Part shown: in pieces, positions 27,467-35,583 of the stretch
Position numbering within the stretch: the stretch's first letter is position 1
How the letters are laid out: every line of letters begins with the position of its first letter
From: Flammeovirga sp. OC4
GTDB lineage: Bacteria; Bacteroidota; Bacteroidia; Cytophagales; Flammeovirgaceae
Direction of reading: 5' to 3'
DNA length: 64,000 nt
NCBI RefSeq assembly: GCF_000812565.1
Contig: NZ_JTAM01000029.1
Span: 1 to 64,000 of the forward strand
Notes under the pieces: generated by a model
The model's database searches: none
Told to the model about the DNA's origin: nothing
Seen by the model: only the letters and a program-made list of their open reading frames with translations
Program-made: the position numbers and the translations under genes

Positions 27467-28000
27467 ATGAACGAACTACAACTCTTTCGTGATATTTCCG
27501 AAGGTGATATTAACGCTTTAAACATTTTATTTGAAACCTATTACCAACGACTTTGTGATTTTGCTTTCACTTTTTTAAATGACTATCCACAAGCTGAAGA
27601 ACTGGTTTCTGATGTATTTGTGAAGATTTGGGAAAGTAAAACACTATTGCAAGGAGTCAGCTACCCACGTTCATTTCTTTTTACAATGGTTAAAAATCAA
27701 TGTATTAGCCTTACCCGAAAAACTAAGTTTACAGTCAGTTCTATTGAAGAGGAAGAAATAACCCAAACCACTTTTTCACCAGAAGAAACCCTCTTAACAG
27801 AAGATATGCAAACTGCCTGGGAGCAGTTCAAAACCAATATTCCACCCTTACAATTACAAGCTTTTGAGTTAAGCCGTTTTCATCAATTAAAATATCAAGA
27901 GATTGCAGAAGTGTTGGAAATCAGTGTCAAAACAGTAGAAAAATATATTGGAAAAACACTGAAGTTGATTCATGAAGAGTTTTTAGAGAAGCATCTTTAA
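27467..28000 (+). CDS. FecI-type ECF sigma-70 factor
   Basis: The 177-residue protein has sigma region 2 (about 10-80, with DYPQAEELVSDVFVKIW as the region 2.2 core) and region 4 (about 115-170, with LKYQEIAEVLEISVKTVEKY as the helix-turn-helix). There is no region 1 or 3, as expected for an ECF factor. In Bacteroidota such genes pair with a FecR anti-sigma and activate a downstream SusC/SusD pair, and that exact order follows here. A repeat-rich 391-bp gap separates it from fecR, which is longer than usual for such pairs. Confidence 0.92.
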   Translation: MNELQLFRDISEGDINALNILFETYYQRLCDFAFTFLNDYPQAEELVSDVFVKIWESKTLLQGVSYPRSFLFTMVKNQCISLTRKTKFTVSSIEEEEITQTTFSPEETLLTEDMQTAWEQFKTNIPPLQLQAFELSRFHQLKYQEIAEVLEISVKTVEKYIGKTLKLIHEEFLEKHL

Positions 28001-28391
28001 TTCAATGTAAACTAAATTATTGTTTACTTTTAAGATTCCTTCTTCTTCCTTTTAGTCATGGTACATGATATTTAGTCCCTATTTTACTTACTAGAAGTCA
28101 GAGACTTCTAAAGATCTATAAAGCACAAGAGACGCTATCGCTTAACTCTTGCGCTAGGGGAGTGAAACGATATCACTGGCGCGAATGTTAAGCGTCAGCG
28201 TCATTCGTGTCCTTCAGATCAATAGAAATCTCCCGATTTCTAAAAACCATGAGTTTTTAAAACTTAGTATGGCTATTTACTTTATATGTTTCAAAAAGAT
28301 GAATAAAGATTTTCTTAGTTAACGATTCCTTTACATTAAAACCGTAGGGTAAATCAAAAGAACTGCGTCATAGCATTGAAAACAAAAAAAT
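28001..28391. other. Intergenic gap between the ECF sigma and FecR genes
   Basis: The gap contains no open frame of coding character. Its main content is the large imperfect palindrome at 28092-28242. The remaining flanks are A/T-rich and presumably contain the fecR leader. Confidence 0.6.
28092..28242. repeat. Large imperfect palindrome (MITE- or REP-like element)
   Basis: The left side (28092-28165) and the reverse complement of the right side (28172-28242) align along their whole length with a few mismatches and small gaps. Well-paired blocks include GACGCTATCGCTTAAC against GTTAAGCGTCAGCGTC (14 of 16) and GATCT against AGATC. Each end is itself a hairpin: TAGAAGT-N5-ACTTCTA on the left and TAGAAATC-TCCC-GATTTCTA on the right. 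It has higher GC than its flanks and encodes nothing. A related, shorter sequence lies at 27274-27330. Confidence 0.75.
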
Positions 28392-29324
28392 ATGCAAGAC
28401 GAAAAGTACATAGAAATAGCCAAAAGATTGGCAGGAGAAAAGCAGGTCAGCGAAGAAGAAAAATCGGATAAAGATTTTTTGGAGTTGAAAGAAACTTGGG
28501 ATTCTATTCCATCTTCCAAGAAAACGGCTAATCTTGAGAAAGGCCGTCAATTGATGATGGATAAAATTCAAGGTGCTACTACAGCTGATACTTCTGAAAT
28601 CACAAAAGTGAGAAGTTTCCAATCTTGGATGAGGTATGCGAGCAGTATTGCTATTTTTCTTCTTGTAGGTATTTCGTTTTACTTATTTAATAATTCTTCT
28701 TCTTCAGGAACAAAAGTATTTGTAACAGCCTTGAAAGGGAGTAAGAGGGTGGTTTTAAAAGATGGAAGTACAGTCTTGCTTAATAAAGGTGCTAAACTCT
28801 GGTATGATGAAGACTTCAATAGAAATGTACGATTAGAAGGGGAAGGCTTTTTTGATATTTCACATAATGAAAAACATCCATTTGAAGTGCTACTTCCGAC
28901 AATGGAAAGCAATGTGAAAGTATTAGGTACTTCATTTAATATCAATACGGATAAGAATCAGGTTAGCCTCTTTTCGGGAAGTGTTGAATTTTCTACAGAA
29001 AAGCAAAAAACAGTTTTAGAGCCAGGTCAAAAAGTAGTGGTTTCAAATCAAGATTTAGCTGTTGGAATATTTGAACCTAACAAAGAAGCGACTTGGAGAA
29101 AATTTGATTTAGTTCTTAAAGAAAAGCCTCTGACAGAGGTTTTACACCAGCTTGAACGTTGGTACGGACATAAGATTATGGTCAAAGATCCAACACTTTT
29201 ACATTACACTGTTTCAGTAAAGTTTGAAGAAAATACTTTAGAGGAAGCCCTTGATAACTTGGCGTTTATGCTCAAGCTTAAAGTAGACAAAGAGGGAGAT
29301 TATTACTACTTAATCAAAGAATAA
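28392..29324 (+). CDS. FecR-family anti-sigma factor
   Basis: The 310-residue protein has a charged cytoplasmic N-terminus (about 1-75, the sigma-binding part), one membrane segment (about 78-97), a periplasmic FecR domain (about 105-200, with LKGSKRVVLKDGSTVLLN and the LGTSFNI motif) and a C-terminal DUF4974 domain (about 235-308). It should hold the neighbouring ECF sigma inactive until the TonB-dependent transporter signals substrate binding through its STN domain. The SusC protein immediately downstream has that STN domain. Confidence 0.93.
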   Translation: MQDEKYIEIAKRLAGEKQVSEEEKSDKDFLELKETWDSIPSSKKTANLEKGRQLMMDKIQGATTADTSEITKVRSFQSWMRYASSIAIFLLVGISFYLFNNSSSSGTKVFVTALKGSKRVVLKDGSTVLLNKGAKLWYDEDFNRNVRLEGEGFFDISHNEKHPFEVLLPTMESNVKVLGTSFNINTDKNQVSLFSGSVEFSTEKQKTVLEPGQKVVVSNQDLAVGIFEPNKEATWRKFDLVLKEKPLTEVLHQLERWYGHKIMVKDPTLLHYTVSVKFEENTLEEALDNLAFMLKLKVDKEGDYYYLIKE

Positions 29325-29361
29325 AAGACCCACTGGGTATTACTTTTAGTATATAAAAAAA

Positions 29362-29394
29362 GGCAACATGTGATGTAGGAGTCCAAATGTTGCC
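29362..29394. promoter_or_regulatory. Stem-loop in the fecR-susC spacer
   Basis: An 8-bp inverted repeat (GGCAACAT/ATGTTGCC, 29362-29369 and 29387-29394) is followed by CAAGATTTTTATTG. It could be a weak terminator separating regulator and transporter transcription, or part of the susC leader. Confidence 0.45.
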
Positions 29395-29427
29395 CAAGAT
29401 TTTTATTGTCTTTTCAAAAATAAAATT

Positions 29428-32400
29428 ATGAACAAAAGGAGACTTTTACAAGTCTGCTGCCTGGTATTACTATGGCAAGGAATGACTTTTTCGGTAAACG
29501 CTTTTACGAAGCAACCTGTTGTACATCTTACAACGATTACTCAAGAGACATTGAAGGTCAATGTGACCAATCAGTCGGTTACTCAAATTTTTTCATCTAT
29601 TGAACAACAAAGTGATCTGTCTTTTTCTTTTGTTAAGGAAGATATGGACAAAGTAGGCAAAGTGACCTTTGAGAAGGTAGGTACTATTACTGATATCCTC
29701 AATAGTATTTCGAGTACTTTTAATCTTGAATTTAGAGAAAGAAATAAAGTCATTTATGTGACTTACTCTGAGAAGCAACAAACTACTTCTGGTGTTGGAA
29801 TCCAGCAAGAAGTGAAGACAATCCGTGGAAAAGTTGAAGATCAAAAAGGAGAACCTCTTCCAGGTGTTACCGTAAGAGTTGAAGGTCAAAATAAAGGATC
29901 AATTACAGATTTTGAGGGTAATTTTATTCTTCAAAATATAAATTCAAATGCGTCACTGACTTTTAGTTTTACAGGGTTCGAAAGTCAGACTATTGCAGTA
30001 CAAAACAGAAGTAATTTTGATATTGTATTGAGTGAAGATGTGAAGCAATTGGAGGAAATTGTTGTAGTAGGGTATGGTTCACAGAAAAGAAGTGAAATTT
30101 CTGGGGCGGTTTCTTCTATTTCAGCAGAAGATCTGAATCAAGGGATTATCATGTCGCCTGCAGAGTCATTGCAAGGTAGAGTGGCAGGTGTGACAGTGAC
30201 TTCTGCTAGTGGTGAGCCTGGTGCTGCTTTAAATATCAATATCCGTGGTGCTAGTTCTATCCGTTCAGGAAATGCTCCTCTTTATGTAATTGATGGAGTA
30301 CCATTAGATAACACACCTGTAGCAGCGGCTGCACCGGAAAGTGCAGGTAGAGAGTGGGGAGCAGAAGCGAAAAACCCAATGAACTTTTTAAATCCCAATG
30401 ACATTGAGAAAATGGAGATTTTGAAAGATGCTTCCGCTACTGCTATCTATGGTTCTAGAGGTTCGAATGGTGTAATTTTGATTACAACTAAGAAAGGCGA
30501 ACCTGGAAAAAGTAAGATCAATTATTCCAACTATTTTGGTGTATCTAATGTAGCTAGAAAAATCGATATGATGGATGGTGACCAATATAGAGCAGTAGCT
30601 AATAAACATAATATTGGAGATATTTATTCTGAAACAATCAATACCGATTGGCAAGATCAAATCTATCGTCAAGCATTTACACAAAACCACAACCTATCTT
30701 TTTCTAACGGAAATGCAAAAGGTGGAAAATCGTTTGTATCACTATCTTACATGGATCAAGAAGGCTTGATTAAGGAAAGTGGCATGACGAAGTTTACAGC
30801 CCGTTTTAATAATACGCAAAGCTTTCTAAAAGATAGAGTGAAGGTAGATATCAATTTTACAGCTTCACATATTAATGACTTAGCAGCACCTACTTCTGAT
30901 CGCTCATCAGCGGACGGGGAGATCATTACGAATGCTTTAAAGGCAAACCCTACTTACCCGGTTTATAATGATGATGGTTCTTTATTCTTCTTCCCTTCAG
31001 GAGCGAATCCATTAGCCTTTTTAGAATTATATAAAGATGAAACGAGAACCAATAGATTGCTGGGAAATGTGGGCGCTACAGTAAAGCTTGCAAAAGATTT
31101 AAACTGGAGAACGCAGATTGGAGCAGACTATGCGATGTCATCAAGAAGTGTCTTAAACAGGCCTAACAATATTGCTTTTATGAACCCCAATGGACGTATT
31201 TCAAAGCTAGACAATGAAAATGTCAATACGATTATAGAGAACTACTTGACTTATAATAAAACGGTTGGGCGATCTACTTGGAGTGTTTTAGCAGGTCATT
31301 CGTATCAAGAAATTTTATTAAGAGCACATGGTTATACCACTTCCAATTTTACAACTGAAGAAATAGAAGGCGATTGGAATCCGGGGATCGGTACGGATTG
31401 GACTTCTGTAGCACCATTTGGATCAGGAGAGATCAATAAGTTGCAATCATTTTATGGACGTGTAAATTATAGCTTTGCGAATAAATACAACGTTTCTGCT
31501 TCACTACGTTCAGATGGTTCTTCTAAGTTTGGTGAAAACAATAGATATGGTGTCTTCCCAGCTTTCTCAGCAAGTTGGAGAATCATTGAGGAAGAGTTTT
31601 TGAAAGGTCAGAATATCTTGGATGACTTGAAACTACGTGCTGGATGGGGTATGACGGGTAATCAAGAAATTCCTGGCAAGATTACTCAACAAGCTTATGC
31701 TTCAGATAATGGAGCCGGCTATTGGTACAATGGAGTGTTTATTCCAGGTATTGTAATGGGTAGAACTCAAAATCCTGATTTGAAATGGGAGATGAGTGAG
31801 CAAACAAACATTGGTGTAGACTTCGGATTATTTGAAGGAAGATTGACAGGTTCAGTGGATTATTTCCATAAAACCACACGCGACATGTTGGTCTACATGC
31901 CTGCTCCTGCACCTTCGCCTGTTCCTTATGTTTGGGAAAATATTGATGGAAGAGTGATCAACAAAGGTGTTGAATTGAACTTAAATACAGTTTTGATGAC
32001 GAAGAAAGATTTCCAATGGGATTTAAATGTCAATGCCGCTTACATCAAAAATGACGTTCAAGACCTTCCTGTATCAAGAATTATGACAGGTATGTTACAT
32101 GGTCCAGGTGTGGCAGGAAGTACTATTAATATCATCACAAATGGTGCTCCACTTGGTTCTTTCCTACTCTTTGATTTTAAAGGTTTTGACGAAGAAGGAA
32201 ATTATATTATTGACGATAAAAATGGTGACGGTATTATTAACGATGAAGACCGTATCATTGCGGGATCAGCAATTCCTTCTTGGACTTTTGGATTGAGTAC
32301 TACTTTGAAATACAAGAAATGGGATGCCTTTATCAACTTCAATGGAGTGGCAGGTAATAAGATTTATAACAACACTGCTAATGCCTTTTTCTCAGTGCCA

Positions 32401-32742
32401 GGTCTAGCTAATGGATCAAATGCTACCAATGAATTGGCCAATTCTGGAGAGTCAGCAACAAACATACCTGTACCTTCCACTTACTACCTTGAAGATGGAA
32501 GTTACTTAAGATTGGACAACCTAACGGTAGGTTATACTATTGGTGCATCAAAAGTGGATTGGATGTCAAGCTGTAGAATATTCTTGACAGGACAGAACTT
32601 ATTTATCTTAAGTAAATACACAGGTTATGATCCAGATGTAAATGCCAATAAAGCAGTAAATGGAAACCTGTCATATGGTATTGACTATGCCGCTTATCCA
32701 AAGGCTAGAACTTTCCTGATGGGATTAAATATCAATTTCTAA
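29428..32742 (+). CDS. SusC/RagA-type TonB-dependent outer-membrane transporter with STN signalling domain
   Basis: The 1104-residue protein starts with a signal peptide (about 1-26). An STN/secretin domain follows (about 45-97, containing KVTFEKVGTITDIL), which passes a signal to FecR. Next are a carboxypeptidase D regulatory-like domain (about 128-212), the VVVGYGSQKRSEISGAV TonB-box region, a plug domain (about 218-335) and a 22-strand barrel ending in aromatic LNINF. SusC proteins import bulky ligands bound by their SusD lid. The nearest downstream enzyme is a phosphoesterase rather than a glycosidase, so the ligand may not be a simple glycan. Confidence 0.95.
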   Translation: MNKRRLLQVCCLVLLWQGMTFSVNAFTKQPVVHLTTITQETLKVNVTNQSVTQIFSSIEQQSDLSFSFVKEDMDKVGKVTFEKVGTITDILNSISSTFNLEFRERNKVIYVTYSEKQQTTSGVGIQQEVKTIRGKVEDQKGEPLPGVTVRVEGQNKGSITDFEGNFILQNINSNASLTFSFTGFESQTIAVQNRSNFDIVLSEDVKQLEEIVVVGYGSQKRSEISGAVSSISAEDLNQGIIMSPAESLQGRVAGVTVTSASGEPGAALNINIRGASSIRSGNAPLYVIDGVPLDNTPVAAAAPESAGREWGAEAKNPMNFLNPNDIEKMEILKDASATAIYGSRGSNGVILITTKKGEPGKSKINYSNYFGVSNVARKIDMMDGDQYRAVANKHNIGDIYSETINTDWQDQIYRQAFTQNHNLSFSNGNAKGGKSFVSLSYMDQEGLIKESGMTKFTARFNNTQSFLKDRVKVDINFTASHINDLAAPTSDRSSADGEIITNALKANPTYPVYNDDGSLFFFPSGANPLAFLELYKDETRTNRLLGNVGATVKLAKDLNWRTQIGADYAMSSRSVLNRPNNIAFMNPNGRISKLDNENVNTIIENYLTYNKTVGRSTWSVLAGHSYQEILLRAHGYTTSNFTTEEIEGDWNPGIGTDWTSVAPFGSGEINKLQSFYGRVNYSFANKYNVSASLRSDGSSKFGENNRYGVFPAFSASWRIIEEEFLKGQNILDDLKLRAGWGMTGNQEIPGKITQQAYASDNGAGYWYNGVFIPGIVMGRTQNPDLKWEMSEQTNIGVDFGLFEGRLTGSVDYFHKTTRDMLVYMPAPAPSPVPYVWENIDGRVINKGVELNLNTVLMTKKDFQWDLNVNAAYIKNDVQDLPVSRIMTGMLHGPGVAGSTINIITNGAPLGSFLLFDFKGFDEEGNYIIDDKNGDGIINDEDRIIAGSAIPSWTFGLSTTLKYKKWDAFINFNGVAGNKIYNNTANAFFSVPGLANGSNATNELANSGESATNIPVPSTYYLEDGSYLRLDNLTVGYTIGASKVDWMSSCRIFLTGQNLFILSKYTGYDPDVNANKAVNGNLSYGIDYAAYPKARTFLMGLNINF

Positions 32743-32763
32743 TTCAAATATCGAATCAAAAAC

Positions 32764-32796
32764 GAATGAGGTTTTATTGTAATAATGACCTCATTC
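32764..32796. promoter_or_regulatory. Intercistronic stem-loop between susC and susD
   Basis: GAATGAGGT (32764-32772) pairs perfectly with ACCTCATTC (32788-32796), 9 bp with a 15-nt loop. It overlaps the alternative upstream ATG at 32785, which argues that translation starts at 32812. It may set relative SusC and SusD expression or protect mRNA ends. Confidence 0.5.
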
Positions 32797-32811
32797 CTAA
32801 AAAATATAACC

Positions 32812-34434
32812 ATGAAAAAGATCACTTTATTTATAGCATCATTTATGATCTTCTTGAGTGCTTGTAACCTCACAGAACCAATTTTGGATGAAGCACTCAA
32901 CCCAGACTTACCTAATTCAGATGGTGGTCCAGAAGCTTTGATGTCGGCAACTTATAATATGATGCTGAATACTTTCACCGACCATGAAAATGTATGGCCT
33001 TTGCAACAAGTGAGTACTGACGAGACCATCTGCCCAACTCGTGGGACAGACTGGGATGGTAATGGTCAATGGAGAGAAATCTATGGTCATACTTGGACGG
33101 CTTTTCATGTGACGATTGGTAGTGCTTGGGAAAAGCTTAACACTGGTCTTGCACGTGCTATTATGACAGAAAGTGAGGTGATGAAGTCTGACAAACCTCA
33201 ACACAAACAAATCCTTGCTGAAGCACAAGCAATGAAAGCTTTTTACATGATGACGATCTTGGATCTTTGGGGAAAAGTACCTTACCGTGAAGCGGAGGGG
33301 TTAGATTTTAGAGATAAGCCAATCATATTAGAAGCGGAAGAGGCATTTGATAAAATCGTTGAAACTTTTGAAACTGCAATGCCAAATTTACCTTCATCGT
33401 CTGACGTTGAATACTATCAAATTACTAAAGAAGCAGTCAATGGTTTATTGGCTAGGTTGTATTTGAATAAATCAGTGTACACTAAACGATATGAGACTGT
33501 AACTTTTGATGCGCAAGATTTAGATAAGGTTATTTCGTATACATCGGAACTCATCAACAACGGAGGTTTTGCATTAGAAAATGAAGATTATTTCTCCTTA
33601 TTTTCAAGACATAATGATGACAAAAAAGAGATCATTTTTGGTGTGAAACAAGAATATCTAAATGAATTAGGTTCAAATAAATTGGCTTTATTTGTGACTG
33701 GCAGAAATGTTTGGGTATCCAATGCACACAGAGGCTGGAATGGTGGAGCAACTACTGAAGAGTTTTATAATACTTGGAATGGAAAAGAAAACGATCCTCG
33801 ATTCCATAAAGAAAACTTTAAATATGAAACAGGTTCAATCCCTGAAGAACAATATCACTTGAACCGTGGTTTTATGGTTGGTCAGCAATACGGTGTTATC
33901 AGAAATGAAGATAATTCTGACTTCCTTAGAGATGAAAAAGGGTGGTTGATTATTGATAAGTTGACAAACTTCAGAAACAACGAGCCTATGATTTTCACTC
34001 CAGAAGTAAACTTAAGTAATGAAACACAAGCGGCAGGGGTCCGTGTCTATAAGTTTGAATTTGACAACGGAGCAAGTAATACTGCTGTTGGTTCAGTCAA
34101 TATTCCAATTATGCGTCTAGCTGAAATCTACTTGATGAGAGCAGAAGCAAAACTAAGAAAAGGTGATCAAGGTGGTGCAGTAGCTGATATCAACACCGTC
34201 TTATCTGCAAGAGGAGCATCAACATTGACTTCAATCGACCTAGAAGGAATGTTTAACGAAAGAGGGTTTGAATTGTATTGGGAAGGTTTTAGAAGAACAG
34301 ACCGACTTCGTTTTGGCAAGTTCGAAGAAACTTATAAAGATAAATTGGTTTCAGATGTAAACAGAAGAGTTTATCCTATTCCTCAAAATGCTTTGGATGC
34401 AAATAAAGATTTGATTCAAAATCCTGGTTATTAA
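32812..34434 (+). CDS. SusD/RagB-family surface lipoprotein
   Basis: The 540-residue protein forms the outer-membrane lid of the preceding SusC transporter and binds the ligand. From the preferred start it has a lipoprotein signal with the lipobox ending LSAC at C18. The TPR-type helical framework of SusD is visible in AEAQAMKAFYMMTILDLWGKVPY, NGLLARLYLNKSVY and the C-terminal MRLAEIYLMRAEAKLRKG, with the closing FNERGFELYWEGFRRTDRLRFGKF and YPIPQNALDAN. An ATG at 32785 would add nine residues in front of the signal and run through a hairpin, so it is disfavoured. Confidence 0.94.
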   Translation: MKKITLFIASFMIFLSACNLTEPILDEALNPDLPNSDGGPEALMSATYNMMLNTFTDHENVWPLQQVSTDETICPTRGTDWDGNGQWREIYGHTWTAFHVTIGSAWEKLNTGLARAIMTESEVMKSDKPQHKQILAEAQAMKAFYMMTILDLWGKVPYREAEGLDFRDKPIILEAEEAFDKIVETFETAMPNLPSSSDVEYYQITKEAVNGLLARLYLNKSVYTKRYETVTFDAQDLDKVISYTSELINNGGFALENEDYFSLFSRHNDDKKEIIFGVKQEYLNELGSNKLALFVTGRNVWVSNAHRGWNGGATTEEFYNTWNGKENDPRFHKENFKYETGSIPEEQYHLNRGFMVGQQYGVIRNEDNSDFLRDEKGWLIIDKLTNFRNNEPMIFTPEVNLSNETQAAGVRVYKFEFDNGASNTAVGSVNIPIMRLAEIYLMRAEAKLRKGDQGGAVADINTVLSARGASTLTSIDLEGMFNERGFELYWEGFRRTDRLRFGKFEETYKDKLVSDVNRRVYPIPQNALDANKDLIQNPGY

Positions 34435-34567
34435 TTATCGGAAATGAAGGAATGGAACGTACACCATTGTTTTAAAGATGGTGCACAAAACAGTTCTTTA
34501 CTCACAGTACTAGAATAGATTTATTGATTACTAGGGAGGCTTTCGGGTCTCCCTCTTTTTTATTAAA

Positions 34568-35506
34568 ATGGAAAAAAAATATAACGTAACTCGTCGTTCA
34601 TTTTTACAGAAATCAGCATTGGTTTCATCATTATTCCCATTTGTTGGTTGTCAATCTTTAGAAAAAAAGGAAGAACAAAAACCATTAGTATCATTTGGAT
34701 TGATCACGGACAGTCATTACGCAGAGCGCAAAAATAATCCATCAGATAACGTCAATCATTATGATCAGAGTCTTTTCAAAATGGGAGAGGCAATACAAGT
34801 TTTCAATCAGAAAGACTTGGATTTCGTAATTCATCTTGGAGATTTTAAAGATCAGGACGAGAAGCCAAACAAAGAAAATACCATCAAATATCTTAAAGCT
34901 ATCGAAAAAGAGTTTTCCAATTTTAACGGAGATCAATACCATGCAATCGGCAATCATGATATTGATGGCATCAGTAAAAGCGAATTCTTATCATTAATAG
35001 AAAATACCAATATTGACAAAAATAAAAGCTACTATTCATTTGATAAAAACAACATACATTTTGTGGTATTAGATGCCAATTACTTTGAAGATGGGACGAA
35101 TCATGATAAAGGAAATTTTCATTGGGAAGATGTTCACATCCCAAAACACGAGCAAGATTGGTTAAAAGAGGACCTTGCTCAAACGAAGTATCCAACTATT
35201 GTATTTATCCACCATACTTTACACCCTATGGGCGAAGAAGATGGTAAGTACTATCCAGGTGAACATCAAGAAGTGAGAAAAATATTGAATAATTCGAATA
35301 AAGTGATGATGGTTTTTCAAGGACATTATCATAGAGAGTACTATAAAAATATCGATGGAATTCATTATATGACTATGATAGCACAAGTAGATTATAATGG
35401 ACCGGAGAATAATAGTTACTCAATAATAGATGTCATGGAAAATGGAGAAATCCAGGTAAGGGGTTTTAGAAGGGCAATCTCTAAGCATTTCACCTCTGAT
35501 AAATAA
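34568..35506 (+). CDS. Tat-exported calcineurin-like metallophosphoesterase
   Basis: The 312-residue protein begins with a twin-arginine signal (TRRSFLQKS, R9-R10), and C28 in a weak lipobox-like context could make it a lipoprotein. The metallophosphatase fold is complete: ITDSHY, HLGDFKD, GNHD, a VFIHHTLHP histidine pair and QGHYHREYY. Tat export suggests the two-metal site is loaded in the cytoplasm. It lies 133 bp after susD on the same strand and probably processes the ligand brought in by SusCD, which suggests a phosphorylated substrate. The link is contextual, and the substrate is unknown. Confidence 0.85.
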   Translation: MEKKYNVTRRSFLQKSALVSSLFPFVGCQSLEKKEEQKPLVSFGLITDSHYAERKNNPSDNVNHYDQSLFKMGEAIQVFNQKDLDFVIHLGDFKDQDEKPNKENTIKYLKAIEKEFSNFNGDQYHAIGNHDIDGISKSEFLSLIENTNIDKNKSYYSFDKNNIHFVVLDANYFEDGTNHDKGNFHWEDVHIPKHEQDWLKEDLAQTKYPTIVFIHHTLHPMGEEDGKYYPGEHQEVRKILNNSNKVMMVFQGHYHREYYKNIDGIHYMTMIAQVDYNGPENNSYSIIDVMENGEIQVRGFRRAISKHFTSDK

Positions 35507-35511
35507 AAAAA

Positions 35512-35551
35512 GAGGTAAATTATGTTTACTAATACAACATTAATTTACCTC
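35512..35551 (-). terminator. Terminator of the ccmF-like gene
   Basis: An 11-bp stem (35512-35522 and 35541-35551) is followed on the minus strand by TTTTTTTATTT. It may also stop plus-strand reads from the phosphoesterase gene. Confidence 0.7.
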
Positions 35552-35583
35552 CCTGATTTTGACATTATTGAAATCTTACAGCT

